Positions 44,885 to 54,707 are shown, numbered from the stretch's first letter. The stretch is 64,000 nucleotides of DNA from Cohnella silvisoli (GCF_021190915.1 NZ_JAIOAP010000015.1:150445-214444), one strand, 5' to 3'. Notes: a model not told the origin generated them from the sequence alone. Translations and numbers: made by a program.

Positions 44885-45982
44885 TTAACCAGCTTCATCC
44901 CTCAGCCTCTCATCAAGTAATAGGAATGCTTCCCGTAACCTCTCTTGAGGCAGCGAAGCATACCGATCACCGATATTGACCTCGAACATGCAACTCTTCT
45001 CGCCTATCTCCCTAAGCGAACTCGTGAATCCGACATCCGTTAGTTCGCAGACGGCGATGAAGATCGGCTCTAGCTTCTCCTTCGGCATCTCCACATAAAC
45101 ATGAAACATATTCGATACAGGTACTTGAGGAATCGTAAAGATGGCATGACATTGGTTGTACTGCGACGCAAGTTCTTTCGCTTCCCTATAATACTGCTCC
45201 ATTCTAGGAAGCCGCTGCTTCATATAATAATCCGCGCTGAGGATATAGGGATACAGGCTGATCAAATCTCCGCCGTGGCGTCTCTTCCATATTTTCGATT
45301 GCTCCGCAAACTCTCGACCTCCCGCCAGAATGGCACCCGCTATTCCGCCAAGCCCTTTATAGAATGAAATATATACGCTGTCGAATAGCTGACAGAGCTC
45401 CTCGGCCGATTTGCCGTAAAAAGGGAGGATTTCAAACAGTCGAGCTCCATCAAGATGCAGCTTTATGCCCTTATCGCGACAATGCACCGATATCGCTTCC
45501 AACTCTGTGTACTCCGGCAGCTGTCCGCCAATCTCACGTTGCGGCAGTTCCAGCAGCAAGCAAGCTATGTCCTCCTTCAAGCTCAGCACATCCGTTAAAA
45601 GGACCGGTCGGGTCTCATCTGCCAGAAGCACTGGCTCCAAGCGATGCAGCTCTTTCATACCGTCCTTCTCATGGATTTCAAGATGGGATAGAGGGTGATA
45701 CGCCACTTTCCGCAAACCCGCTTCATCGCACCAAATACGGAGGGCGATTTGCTGTGCCATCGTTCCGCTTGGAAAGAACACCGCCGTTGGTTTGCCTAGC
45801 AGTTGCGCCATTCCCTCCTGAAATTCCTCGATGATCGACCCCGAACCGTACATATCGCTGTCGAGATCTCCATCGCATTGTTCCAATGCTTCTTTCAACA
45901 CTTGCACATTCCGTTTGCCGTGGCCGATGGTTGGGTAGCTGGCGTGCTTATACGCCTCGGACAGACTTGTATATTTTTTCAT
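44885..45982 (-). CDS. Threonine aldolase/beta-eliminating lyase family enzyme
   Basis: A 365-residue PLP enzyme of fold type I. It has a phosphate-binding turn FFPSGTMAQQIALRIW, a cofactor aspartate in LHLDGARLFEI and the PLP lysine in VYISFYKGLGGIAGA. This is the low-specificity threonine aldolase layout, cleaving threonine-like amino acids to glycine and an aldehyde. The ATG at 45982 follows GAGGGAGAATAC and gives the usual N-terminus; the open frame to 46090 is probably not translated. Confidence 0.9.
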   Translation of the reverse strand: MKKYTSLSEAYKHASYPTIGHGKRNVQVLKEALEQCDGDLDSDMYGSGSIIEEFQEGMAQLLGKPTAVFFPSGTMAQQIALRIWCDEAGLRKVAYHPLSHLEIHEKDGMKELHRLEPVLLADETRPVLLTDVLSLKEDIACLLLELPQREIGGQLPEYTELEAISVHCRDKGIKLHLDGARLFEILPFYGKSAEELCQLFDSVYISFYKGLGGIAGAILAGGREFAEQSKIWKRRHGGDLISLYPYILSADYYMKQRLPRMEQYYREAKELASQYNQCHAIFTIPQVPVSNMFHVYVEMPKEKLEPIFIAVCELTDVGFTSSLREIGEKSCMFEVNIGDRYASLPQERLREAFLLLDERLRDEAG

Positions 45983-46092
45983 AATGTATTCTCCCTCTAG
46001 ACCTGATAACACTACGTCGCTCCTCTTACTTTTCGAGTAATCCGCTCTCATTTTACCATGACAACGAATCGGATGCGCGATTGCACGCAAAT

Positions 46093-46120
46093 AACCCCTG
46101 CGGCATCCGCCGCAGGGGTT
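46093..46120. terminator. GC-rich hairpin downstream of a small leftward gene
   Basis: AACCCCTGCGGC pairs perfectly with GCCGCAGGGGTT across a 4-base loop. It lies 38 bases beyond the stop of the 95-residue gene on the minus strand, but has no clean T tract. Confidence 0.65.
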
Positions 46121-46157
46121 TCGAATGGATTTTATTTCTTCTAGCCGGACGAAATCT

Positions 46158-46445
46158 TTACGGAGAGACCTCTAGATCGAATTTCTCGGCAACCTTGAGC
46201 AGGTATCCTTCGACCCGGTCGAAATCGCCGATCTTGTTGCTCGTAATGACGAACGGCTCCTCCAAACCTCGAACGTGAACTACTATGCCCTTCATTTCGA
46301 CCGTCCGCAGCAGCTTTCGCACGGGCTCCTTCACCATGACCAGTCGATCCAGCTTGTCGTACTTGATGTGGGTAGGCTCGTTCTCCTTCTCTATCTTTAG
46401 CACCATCTCATCCGCGTCCAAGTTGACATCAACTGCCTTCAGCAC
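46158..46445 (-). CDS. Hypothetical 95-residue protein
   Basis: A small soluble protein starting at GTG with a near-ideal AGGAGGCGAT site. The sequence alternates strands and turns (MVLKIEKENEPTHIKYDKLD; MKGIVVHVRGLEEPFVITS) and ends in a helix (VEGYLLKVAEKFDLEVSP), suggesting a small globular beta-rich domain. I do not recognise a family. It stands alone between the AlkX-like gene and threonine aldolase. Confidence 0.75.
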   Translation of the reverse strand: MLKAVDVNLDADEMVLKIEKENEPTHIKYDKLDRLVMVKEPVRKLLRTVEMKGIVVHVRGLEEPFVITSNKIGDFDRVEGYLLKVAEKFDLEVSP

Positions 46446-46629
46446 TTTTATCGCCTCCTGTGCAGATAGAATCTAATATCTATTGGACATATTTTTCCGT
46501 TTTCAATCAGGCAAGCTTAATCATACCCTCTTCCGACCGGCTATCTTCTCTTTTATAAGCAGCGGGTTTCTGCCCAGCACCTCGGCCGCCTGGATGCCAT
46601 GTATGAATCTCCTGCTGAATAGCCTTCTT

Positions 46630-47820
46630 CTAACGTTTTCCTTGAAGAAATTGCAAGCCCTCTCTTTGAACGGAGGTTCCAAGATACGCGGCAAACCGTT
46701 CAATACACTGGAGTATACTGTCTTTCATCGTACTGGTTACGATGACGTTGTCCTCCCACCACCAATTCTTGATCGTGAGCGGAGTGTCTTTTCTATGTTT
46801 CTGCGGTTCAAATCGAGCTACCATTTTATCGTCGTAGAGGACAGGCAGCACGTAATAACCAAATTTCCTCTCCGCAACCGGCTTATAAACTTCCCATCGA
46901 TATTCAAAATCAAATAATGCTTTGATCAGATTTCGATCCCATAACAAATTGTCCAGGGGAGCCAGTATATTTGAACGTTGCCCGCTTTGCCTATCTGACA
47001 AAGTCCTGTTAAGAAGCTCTTCGTCCGCACTTCGTATATATAAGGGATGCTCCAGCCCTTCCACATTAATTTCAATTACCCTATTCTCATTCAACAATCT
47101 CTTAAAAGCTTCATTTCGCTGCTGGCTCTTCATTCCGCTAATACCCAGCCAAGCGTCGCTTGGTCGGTTCCATAACAGTCCCACACTGCCGATACGGCGA
47201 AGGATGTACCAATCGTAATATTGCTCATTAGACTGAAAGGGATCCGGTGCGGAATACATTTCTCTAGGAACATGTCTTTCCGCCAAGTCATAATATTTGC
47301 GGGTGTTGATCTTATGATGAATCATCAGATGTCCGGCATGATACATTCCTTCCAATGCGGCCCTGGACAGCCTAGTGGGTCCCCACGCCCAGTTGACCTT
47401 CTCCTTGTACTGAAGATCTCCGGAGCAAAGAATCCCTCGATTCTTGATGTCGTCATATACTCGATCCACAGTATCTTTATGAGCCGTGCACCAAGCTTGG
47501 TAGCCCTCTCGGCGTCTCCGGAAATAAGGCCAATCCTCTATGGGGAAGATGGCCATATTTTTATCCCAATAATCAATAAGTTCACGTTTCTCATACAACA
47601 ATTCCCACAGCATATGGCGATTAAAATCCTTGATCCGGCTCTGCAGAACAAGTTCAGGATTCATCCCTACAACATTGAGCGGATCGAACTGAATGCATCC
47701 GACACGACGGATGTAGGACATGATCCCTTCCGTACCCATAAGATCAAAATCGCCGTACAATCGGTGATAAGACAATAAAAATCTTTTGGCTTGTAATGTA
47801 GTTAGCTTAATAGGAGCCAA
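46630..47820 (-). CDS. AlkX/YcaQ-type winged-helix DNA glycosylase
   Basis: A 396-residue protein of the HTH_42 family with repeated winged helices. It starts at TTG with GAGGTGAAG upstream. The catalytic motif GCIQFDPLNVV contains Gln44-Phe45-Asp46, the QxD form seen in Escherichia coli YcaQ (AlkX), which unhooks DNA interstrand crosslinks; antibiotic-producer AlkZ proteins have QxQ instead. Other family marks are the RRREGYQAW segment and LAPLDNLLWDR near residue 290. It probably repairs bulky or crosslinked alkyl lesions. The substrate assignment rests on family knowledge. Confidence 0.85.
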   Translation of the reverse strand: MAPIKLTTLQAKRFLLSYHRLYGDFDLMGTEGIMSYIRRVGCIQFDPLNVVGMNPELVLQSRIKDFNRHMLWELLYEKRELIDYWDKNMAIFPIEDWPYFRRRREGYQAWCTAHKDTVDRVYDDIKNRGILCSGDLQYKEKVNWAWGPTRLSRAALEGMYHAGHLMIHHKINTRKYYDLAERHVPREMYSAPDPFQSNEQYYDWYILRRIGSVGLLWNRPSDAWLGISGMKSQQRNEAFKRLLNENRVIEINVEGLEHPLYIRSADEELLNRTLSDRQSGQRSNILAPLDNLLWDRNLIKALFDFEYRWEVYKPVAERKFGYYVLPVLYDDKMVARFEPQKHRKDTPLTIKNWWWEDNVIVTSTMKDSILQCIERFAAYLGTSVQREGLQFLQGKR

Positions 47821-48024
47821 GGTATCTTCACCTCATACGAGAATAGGAACTCTTGTTCCCCAATTATATCCCGCATTTCTCCAATTGAGCAAGCGATTTA
47901 TGAATTTCGCCCGATTTAAGTAAGTTTACCCAGCAGACGGCTCTATCGATTTTTCCCGCTCCTTGGAAGGTTTTTGATCGTAATGGCTCAGCAGTTCAGC
48001 GACATATTCGGCTCTAAATCGAAA
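47821..48024. other. Gap with an unassigned coding-like fragment
   Basis: On the minus strand 47926-48015 reads RAEYVAELLSHYDQKPSKER and ends at a stop with IEPSAG. It looks like the C-terminal tail of a lost gene: codon choice is normal, but there is no start or ribosome site. I cannot assign it. The remaining bases hold the promoter of the AlkX-like gene. Confidence 0.35.
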
Positions 48025-48067
48025 CGAAAATCCGGAACACGCTGTTAGTCGTTGTCCCGGATTTTCG
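48025..48067 (-). terminator. Terminator after the Uma2 gene
   Basis: CGAAAATCCGG pairs with CCGGATTTTCG across a 21-base loop, starting one base after the Uma2-family stop codon on the minus strand. The loop contains further partial pairing. Confidence 0.75.
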
Positions 48068-48652
48068 TCAATGAATAATTTCCTTAAAAATATCGCCGAC
48101 GGCAAAAGCCACGCAAGGCAGCTTGTCCGAAGCAACGCTGTCATCGCCCTCGAACAGATTGTGCAACTCATACCGCTCGCCGTCATCCAGCCGATACTGC
48201 TCCAATGTACGTGCGTTCGGATCGATGACCCAATACTCCAATACATCGAATCGCTCGTACACCTTCATCTTTTTCATCCGATCGCGACTGCGGGAGCCCG
48301 GGGAGACAATTTCCACGACCAGATCGGGCGGTCCTTCAACGCCTCTTTCCGTGACGATATGCAGACGGCTGCGGTGTATCATCATGATGTCCGGCTGAAC
48401 GACATTCGTGTCGCTCAAGATCACATCGAATGGCGCAGAGTAGATCAAATAATCCGATTTGCAGCTTTGCTTTAATAAGAAAGCCAGTTCCCCGCTTACG
48501 GATTGATGGGCTTCTGACGGTCCCGGAGACATCAACTCCAGTACCCCGTCGATCACCTCGTACCGCTTTCCGTCATCCGGCATCTCAGCATAGATGTCAT
48601 AGGTGGCCTGCCCCTCCTTGATCCGGTCTGCCGCTTTTTTCTTCTTGTCCAT
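48068..48652 (-). CDS. Uma2 family (DUF820) endonuclease-like protein
   Basis: About 194 residues. A charged start (MDKKKKAADRIKEGQATYDI) leads to the PD-(D/E)XK-like core with YEVIDGVLELMSPGPSEAHQ, VVQPDIMMIH and PPDLVVEIVSPGSRSRDR ending in a lysine-containing helix, then YWVIDPNARTLEQYRL. The Asp in PDIMM, Glu in VEIVSP and Lys nearby form the predicted nuclease site. Uma2 proteins are abundant in cyanobacteria and Bacillota, with no settled function. GGGGCGATGA lies before the chosen ATG; another in-frame ATG six bases upstream is equally possible. Confidence 0.88.
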   Translation of the reverse strand: MDKKKKAADRIKEGQATYDIYAEMPDDGKRYEVIDGVLELMSPGPSEAHQSVSGELAFLLKQSCKSDYLIYSAPFDVILSDTNVVQPDIMMIHRSRLHIVTERGVEGPPDLVVEIVSPGSRSRDRMKKMKVYERFDVLEYWVIDPNARTLEQYRLDDGERYELHNLFEGDDSVASDKLPCVAFAVGDIFKEIIH

Positions 48653-48891
48653 TCTCATCGCCCCTACGAAAAAAATAACACCCCAGCAAAGCAACACATC
48701 TCGTGTTTTACTTTGTGAGGTGCTTCCCCGACATTTCGATGACTTCATTATGACCTAATCGGCGTCCGGCTGTCAATTCGGCTCTCGTCCCGGACTAAGG
48801 CTTCATAGAAACCGTTCCTTTAACATCTGGATGATCTCTTTTTATTTTATATTAATAGAACGTTCAATCGAAGCACAATACCTTCCATCCT

Positions 48892-49832
48892 CTACTTGCC
48901 CTGTTGAGCCAGCATTTTCAGCAGAACCGTTACAGCCTCTGCTCTTGTTGCTTGGGCGTTGGGATTAAATTGGTTTGTTCCTGTACCTTCCATAAGGCCA
49001 AGCTTCTTTATTGCTGCTACTGCGCCTTTCGCCCATGACGGAATATTCTTGTCATCTGCGAAGCTGGTTGCAGCGCTCGATTCGATAGACAGCTTAAGCG
49101 CATTCGCGATCATCGCTGCCATCTCTGCGCGCGTAATTTCGGCATTCGGGCGGAACGAGCCATCCTTGTAGCTTTTAGTAATGCCAGCTTGTACCGCTTG
49201 CGCTACTGCTTTCTGTGCCCAGGCTCCGATCTTTGTCGTTGTAAAAGTCAGCTCCGTTGCTTCTCCTTGCGGCTTCAACGCATTCATCAGTATGACTGCG
49301 AATTCCGCACGCGTTACGGTTTTGCCCGGCTTAAATGTTCCGTCGGCGAACCCCTTAACAAGGCCGATGCTTACCGCTTGCTTGATGCTTGCCTCCGCCC
49401 GTTTCCGGAGATATCGCTGAATTTAACATCCGCTGCCGGATCTGTTGTTGGCGTATCCGTTTGCCCTACAGCTATTACCGCATACTTCGTAAAATGATTG
49501 ACATCTACGGTGATTTTATTTCCGCTTACCTTTCCGCCGACTTCAACCCATTCTTTCTTCTCTTCGTCCTAATAGAATACGACCGGCTTTTGATTGCCCT
49601 TCAAGCTTGCCGGATCGAAAGCAAAGGTCAACGTGACCGGTTCGGTGAAGTTCTCCGTAAAGTTTTTCAGTATCTCAAAGATCGCGCTGGCTAAAACTTC
49701 ATTATTTGTCAGAAAATTTTGAATATTCAATAACTTTTCTATCGTTAATTTCAGTTCCTTGCCTGTAGCATCTGCCTGAATAGTGACTGTTACCTCATGA
49801 TTCAAGCTAACCTCACTGCTCCACCTGTCCAC
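48892..49832 (-). pseudogene. Decayed S-layer-homology (SLH) surface protein
   Basis: Three consecutive minus-strand pieces read as one protein. 49832-49569 encodes the end of a stalk domain (FDPASLKGNQKPVVFY) and stops at TAG where TAC or TTC is expected. The frame continues after the stop as DEEKKEWVEVGGKVSGNKIT, then HFTKYAVIAV and SLH repeat 1 (FSDISGN). At about 49403 one base is missing: adding a T restores NWAEASIKQAVSIGLVKGF. The last two SLH repeats (49287-48892) are intact and end in KMLAQQGK. So there is one nonsense change and one frameshift, and the export signal is missing. The apparent GTG start at 49832 is not real. Confidence 0.85.
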
Positions 49833-50055
49833 CGCAGGACGGCAAACCGATAAGCGCGACCATTCAATCCTTCGGATTCATAGTATAAGAGGAGGTTAAG
49901 CGATATTCGAAAGCTGAGTTTTCTCCCCCATTTGGGGGATTTTTTTTCGCAAAATATAGGCATATAGTTATAAGGCGTATTGTCGCATAATGTCTAAGAT
50001 AATTGTGCTATTGTACTATTTTGGACTATTTCATCTAAAAGGAGTGAAGTTTGTC
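49833..50055. promoter_or_regulatory. Leader region of the 50-kb surface protein
   Basis: A rightward intrinsic terminator, TCCCCC-ATTT-GGGGGA followed by eight Ts, lies at 49925-49948, about 110 bases before the GTG start of the surface protein. No rightward gene ends before it, so it may be an attenuator in that gene's leader, unless a promoter lies wholly downstream (TATAGT/TATAAG around 49963-49975 is a possible -10 region). An AGGAGG at 49891-49896 has no start codon after it. Confidence 0.5.
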
Positions 50056-52869
50056 GTGTTAAGAGGAAAAAGTGTAAAAAAGAAACTAGTTTCATTTGTT
50101 GTTATGGCAACTCTCGTGTTATCCGCTTTTAATATAGCGGTTTCACCCAATGTGGTACATGCAGAAGACACAGCTCCAGCCGCTACGGCTCCTGTGTTGG
50201 CCACTGTTAACCCCGTTGCTATCAGCAACGGCAACAAGACGATCACGTTGACTTTTGATCAGCCTGTGGCATTATCAACTGCAGAAAATGCACCCAGTGT
50301 ACCTGTCCTAATCAAACGATCTGGTGAGGGTTCATTTGTCCAGTCGAACTTAAATGCAGCTTCAGGAGTGAGTGTAACTGGGACAACGCAAAATCAGTTG
50401 CAGTTTTCTTACGACACTCCACTGACGGGAGCAGTTAACCAAATCAGAGTGCAGGCTGGCGCAATTGTAAATGCTGATGCCTCCCTTTCTAATGCGACTA
50501 TCACAACTAGCAATATCGTATTGCCTGTCGTTGACGCAACGCCGCCTCAGTATTTGGGCAATGAGATCAATACGGATAAAACAAAGATAACGTTGAAGTT
50601 CGACGAGCCTATTAAAAACAATGCGGGTGAATTGGTAGCTAACATTTACCCGGCATGCGATTGTAATCCACTCGCCTTAGCAAATACTGATCCTATTTTC
50701 ATTGCTGGCAATACGATCGTAATTACCATGAGTGCAGCGCTTTCGGAAGATTACAATAACTACAATCTTAATCTCTCCAACGTAACGGATGTATCTGGAA
50801 ACGTAAGTGAAACTCTAAATGCTAAGATCTATCCATTCGCTCCGAAATTAAAAAATTCTCCAGTATTACCATGGATTTATGATGCCAACTATATTAGACT
50901 TCCATTTGATCAACCGATAGTTAATGCGGGCAGTGATGCAGCATTGAAAACAGCCATTCAGATCTCAAATGATGGCGGCGTAACTTATAGCTCGCTGGAT
51001 GACAACGGTCAAGTATTGATCCAGAGTAGTTCCGAGAATTCACCCCCTGATATGATTGTTTTACGCCTTCTTCCTGTTCAACAGACACCGGGTGAGTATA
51101 AAGTGAAAGTAGCTGCGGGCGCCGTTGTTAATTTAAGCGGCGTATCCATTGCTGAAACAGTAACTCCTGCGTTTACGGTTGGAGACGTTACTCCGCCGAA
51201 GCTCGTAGACGCAACAGTTAGAAATGAGGTAATCAATGAAGATGATGTCTCAATCGTAACGTTGAACTTTAATGAAAGCATAATTGACAATACCTTAGAT
51301 GGCGGTACAGTAAGCTATTTAAAGAATTCTATTAGACTAACGAGAAACAATGATTACTGGGGATTTAACTCGCTCGGTGGTTTAGATACGGTTGCAATCG
51401 ACTCCCATGATCCTACTAAACTTGTAATCACTTTGCATGATCCGCTTGTAGGAAACCAGAACAAGATATTTGTGTATGGAGGCGCTCTTCTTGATGCAAG
51501 CGATAATGCGTTTCCGGATATTATAACCCATTCGCTTTCAGCACCCCTGGTAGACACTGCACCACAACTGCTAAGCTCTGATATCACCAATAAGAACCAC
51601 GATCTCACATTTGTTTTCGACGAAAATATTCAAGCGGTGGATGCTGCAACGTTAAAAGGTGCAGTTAAAGTAGTGTCTGGCTACAACTTTGAGCCTGATG
51701 TAGCTCATCCATTTGGTCCATTAGGCGACAATGATACGGTAACGATTGACGGCAACAAGCTCGTCATTCATTTTGCAACGGCGTTAACGGATGCAGCCAA
51801 CTATGTAAGCATTGCCGCAGGTACGCTCAAAGACTCGAGCAACCATCAAGTCGGTGAGCCCATTACGAGATATTTTCAACCTAAAGATTTAACTGCGCCT
51901 GTGTTAACTGATTATTGGTTTAATGATAGTTGGACTTTATCTCATATTGATATTCTAAAGTTGTCATTCAATAAAAATCTTACGGATGCCACAATAGATG
52001 CGCATGGTGTATCCCATCTGAAAGAAAAGATTTCCTATACAATCGATCAAGGAAAGACCTATTTGCAATTAGGCCCAGAGGATTCAGCAGCCATTCGATG
52101 GGGTGATGAAATTCTCGTTATGATCCACTCTCCTCTTAGCGGGCAGGTGATCTTTAAACTGGATGCAGGCGCGGTACAAGATGATAACGGCAATGTGTTG
52201 GACTCGCCAGTAACGGTAGATGTAGGACAGGCACCGATCCGCGATACTTCAGCCAATTTCTTTAGCGATGTATCGAGCGAATTGAAATTCGTAGATAATC
52301 CGGATTGGGCAAACAAAATTCAGAAAATCGAAGTTACTCAACGGATTGGAATCATAACCAACTGGAATACTAGATATCCGATAGTAACATTGTCTGACGC
52401 AGACTATACCATTGCTTCAGGAAAAATTACGATCAAAAAAGGTGTCTTCGAGAAGGACAACTATTATCAAATCAGAATACGTGCCGATGGATATAACGAT
52501 GTATATTTCAGTAATACTGCACATGTGTCTACAGAATCGTATTACATCACTCCGACCAAAATCGATAGGACGAATGGCATTACAGCAAAAGTTTCAATTG
52601 GTGATCCCAATGGTTCGGATGGTGCGACTGTCCTCTTCCAGCTTAAAAAAGATGGCGCTCCTGTCAGTATCGTTGCTATGAGCGCATCCTATTTAGATCG
52701 TGGCATATACACTGCAAATTTCAATGTTTCGGATCCTGCTTATGCTGGTTACAGCGTGCAAGCCTTCGTCGTGAGTGAATATAGTAACGATCCCGCGAAC
52801 GTCGGAATCAGTCTTTCAACGGAAATGTCGCAAGCGGACTTTGATTATTGGTATTGGAATTGGGACTGA
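50056..52869 (+). CDS. Large exported surface protein with SbsA/SwmB-like Ig repeats and a DUF1533-like domain
   Basis: About 937 residues starting at GTG, with AAAGGAGTGAAG upstream. A signal peptide ends near VVHAEDTAP. The body is a chain of about six Ig-like repeats marked by phrases such as ITLTFDQPV, ITLKFDEPI, VTLNFNESI, LTFVFDENI and LKLSFNKNL, each followed by an AGAL/AGAV plus DxSGN turn, as in S-layer SbsA and SwmB proteins. Near the end PIVTLSDADYTIASGKITI and YYQIRIRADGYNDVYF resemble a DUF1533 domain. There is no SLH domain or sortase signal, and the C-terminus is aromatic (DFDYWYWNWD). It is upstream of and co-directional with the SLH protein. Confidence 0.85.
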   Translation: MLRGKSVKKKLVSFVVMATLVLSAFNIAVSPNVVHAEDTAPAATAPVLATVNPVAISNGNKTITLTFDQPVALSTAENAPSVPVLIKRSGEGSFVQSNLNAASGVSVTGTTQNQLQFSYDTPLTGAVNQIRVQAGAIVNADASLSNATITTSNIVLPVVDATPPQYLGNEINTDKTKITLKFDEPIKNNAGELVANIYPACDCNPLALANTDPIFIAGNTIVITMSAALSEDYNNYNLNLSNVTDVSGNVSETLNAKIYPFAPKLKNSPVLPWIYDANYIRLPFDQPIVNAGSDAALKTAIQISNDGGVTYSSLDDNGQVLIQSSSENSPPDMIVLRLLPVQQTPGEYKVKVAAGAVVNLSGVSIAETVTPAFTVGDVTPPKLVDATVRNEVINEDDVSIVTLNFNESIIDNTLDGGTVSYLKNSIRLTRNNDYWGFNSLGGLDTVAIDSHDPTKLVITLHDPLVGNQNKIFVYGGALLDASDNAFPDIITHSLSAPLVDTAPQLLSSDITNKNHDLTFVFDENIQAVDAATLKGAVKVVSGYNFEPDVAHPFGPLGDNDTVTIDGNKLVIHFATALTDAANYVSIAAGTLKDSSNHQVGEPITRYFQPKDLTAPVLTDYWFNDSWTLSHIDILKLSFNKNLTDATIDAHGVSHLKEKISYTIDQGKTYLQLGPEDSAAIRWGDEILVMIHSPLSGQVIFKLDAGAVQDDNGNVLDSPVTVDVGQAPIRDTSANFFSDVSSELKFVDNPDWANKIQKIEVTQRIGIITNWNTRYPIVTLSDADYTIASGKITIKKGVFEKDNYYQIRIRADGYNDVYFSNTAHVSTESYYITPTKIDRTNGITAKVSIGDPNGSDGATVLFQLKKDGAPVSIVAMSASYLDRGIYTANFNVSDPAYAGYSVQAFVVSEYSNDPANVGISLSTEMSQADFDYWYWNWD

Positions 52870-52962
52870 CTACTGATCATATGTAGACTGTAACACGTAA
52901 TAAACAGCCGAATCCGTCGCAGTGCGGCGGATTCGTTCATCTGGAAAGCGAGGAATGAAACA

Positions 52963-54681
52963 ATGAAGCTGCGTATGCTTAGTTTGGTTCTACTATTGGC
53001 GATGTGCATGACGATTGTACCGTTAACGGCATTCGCCTCCGAGTCGGTTGCAGTAACTGGAACGACGACCCATCATCCCGGCGATTCCATTACGATTTCC
53101 GGCGGATCGGATTTTTCCCAAGTTATTATTAAGGTCCTTCGTCCTGGCAATAGCAGTGTGTTGTACTTCGATGTAGCCAAGGTGACTGCTGGACAATACT
53201 CCAGTACGTTTACGCTTGGCAGCAGCGAGCCTGTTGGAACTTATACCGTTGTAGCAGGACAAGCGAGCACTGTCGCTACGACGACATTTGCCGTCACGGC
53301 ATCTGGTTCCGGCGGCACTGGCGGTACAGGTGGTGGCACCGATACTGGAACGATTGGCGGTACAGGCGGTGGCTCCGTTACGGGAACGATAACGCCCCCG
53401 GTATCAACGAAGCCAGGAGTAGTCCTTGTCGGTCTAAGCAAGAATGTGACGAGTGAAGTGAAGGCAGCCGACGGGACGGTTACAACAACCGTTACTCAAG
53501 ACGCTGGAACGCTTGCAGAGGCATTCAAGCAATTAGCTGCTCAACCGAACAGTAACAACGCCCCCGTAGCCGTCATAAAGATTGACAACAAAGAAGGCTC
53601 TGTCAAAGTAAATTTGCCAGCTTCCGCACTGGCGGATGCAAGTGTTACCACACCTAATGCGCTCGTTTCGATCGAGACGAACAGCGGCAGTTACTCTCTC
53701 CCGCTTAGCATATTCGACTTCGCTTCGCTTGCCAAGAACTTAGGCGTAAGCATCAATGACCTCGTCATCCATATTGATATTTCGCCAGTGGCCCCTGATC
53801 TCAATGCTCTAATTCAAGCGAGTGCGGAGAAAGAAGGCGGCAATCGGTCAGGTGACGCTGTTGCTTTCACTATAACAGTGGGAGGCACTGGGAATAATGT
53901 CGAGCTGAATGACTTCGGAGCGACTTATGTAACGAGGACGATCCTGCTACCCAATGCAGTTGACCCGAACCATACGACAGGCGTACTATATGATCCCGGG
54001 ACAGGCCAAATTTCATTCGTGCCCTCCGTATTCGGGGCTCCGAATGCGAACGGCCAAGTTGAAGCCAACTTAATGAGAAACGGAAACAGTATTTACAGCG
54101 TCATTACGATGGACAAGACATTCAGTGATATCAGCAAGCATTGGGCTAAAGCGGATATCGAGCTAATGGCTAACAAACTAATCGTCAACGGCGTTACGGA
54201 TACTAAATTCGCTCCAGACAATAACATTACCCGCGCTGAATTTACGGCTTTGTTGGTTCGTGCATTAGGGTTAACCTCGGACGCCGCTTCAGCAACCTTC
54301 ACAGACGTGAAAGCAAGCGATTGGTATGCCGGCTCTGTCGGATCAGCTGTTAAAGCTAAGTTAGTTACTGGCATTACCGCCAGCAGCTTCAAGCCGAACG
54401 ATACCATTACGCGCGAACAAATGGCGGTTATGATAACTAGAGCCATTAGCGCTGCAGGGAAAAAAGCAACTGACCCTACTGCATCAAGCGATGCCTTGGC
54501 ACAATTCAAGGACAAAGCCTCCATCGACAGTTGGGCTAAAGCTTCAATAGCACAATCCGTTGAAGCAAAAATCATTACCGGCTTGCCGGATCAGACATTC
54601 GCTCCTTCTGCCAAAGCAAGCCGCGCTCAAGCGGTTGTCATGCTGAAGCGATTGCTGAAATACGTAGACTTCATTAATTAA
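52963..54681 (+). CDS. SLH-domain surface protein, 572 residues
   Basis: An exported protein with a signal peptide ending AFASESV. An N-terminal Ig-like domain (TTTHHPGDSITISGG) is joined by a Gly/Thr-rich linker (GGTGGTGGGTDTGTIGG) to a middle domain of about 210 residues. Three SLH repeats follow from residue about 385: FSDISKHWAKADIELMANK, FTDVKASDWYAGSVGSAVK and FKDKASIDSWAKASIAQS, each with a conserved TRAE-, TREQ- or SRAQ-type motif. SLH repeats bind pyruvylated cell wall polymer. AGGAATG precedes the ATG. It lies 93 bases after the Ig-repeat protein, possibly in one operon. Confidence 0.92.
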   Translation: MKLRMLSLVLLLAMCMTIVPLTAFASESVAVTGTTTHHPGDSITISGGSDFSQVIIKVLRPGNSSVLYFDVAKVTAGQYSSTFTLGSSEPVGTYTVVAGQASTVATTTFAVTASGSGGTGGTGGGTDTGTIGGTGGGSVTGTITPPVSTKPGVVLVGLSKNVTSEVKAADGTVTTTVTQDAGTLAEAFKQLAAQPNSNNAPVAVIKIDNKEGSVKVNLPASALADASVTTPNALVSIETNSGSYSLPLSIFDFASLAKNLGVSINDLVIHIDISPVAPDLNALIQASAEKEGGNRSGDAVAFTITVGGTGNNVELNDFGATYVTRTILLPNAVDPNHTTGVLYDPGTGQISFVPSVFGAPNANGQVEANLMRNGNSIYSVITMDKTFSDISKHWAKADIELMANKLIVNGVTDTKFAPDNNITRAEFTALLVRALGLTSDAASATFTDVKASDWYAGSVGSAVKAKLVTGITASSFKPNDTITREQMAVMITRAISAAGKKATDPTASSDALAQFKDKASIDSWAKASIAQSVEAKIITGLPDQTFAPSAKASRAQAVVMLKRLLKYVDFIN

Positions 54682-54707
54682 ATCAACAATACCGTCCGAA
54701 TGTGAAG

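Noticed and set aside
48068..48652. Uma2 protein as part of a restriction or defence island
   Set aside because: No methyltransferase, helicase or other defence gene is close; Uma2 genes are commonly isolated.
49840..49885. Short lipoprotein-like peptide (minus strand, VALIGLPSCGG) upstream of the SLH pseudogene
   Set aside because: Only 17 codons before a stop and not in frame with the SLH fragment; probably chance.
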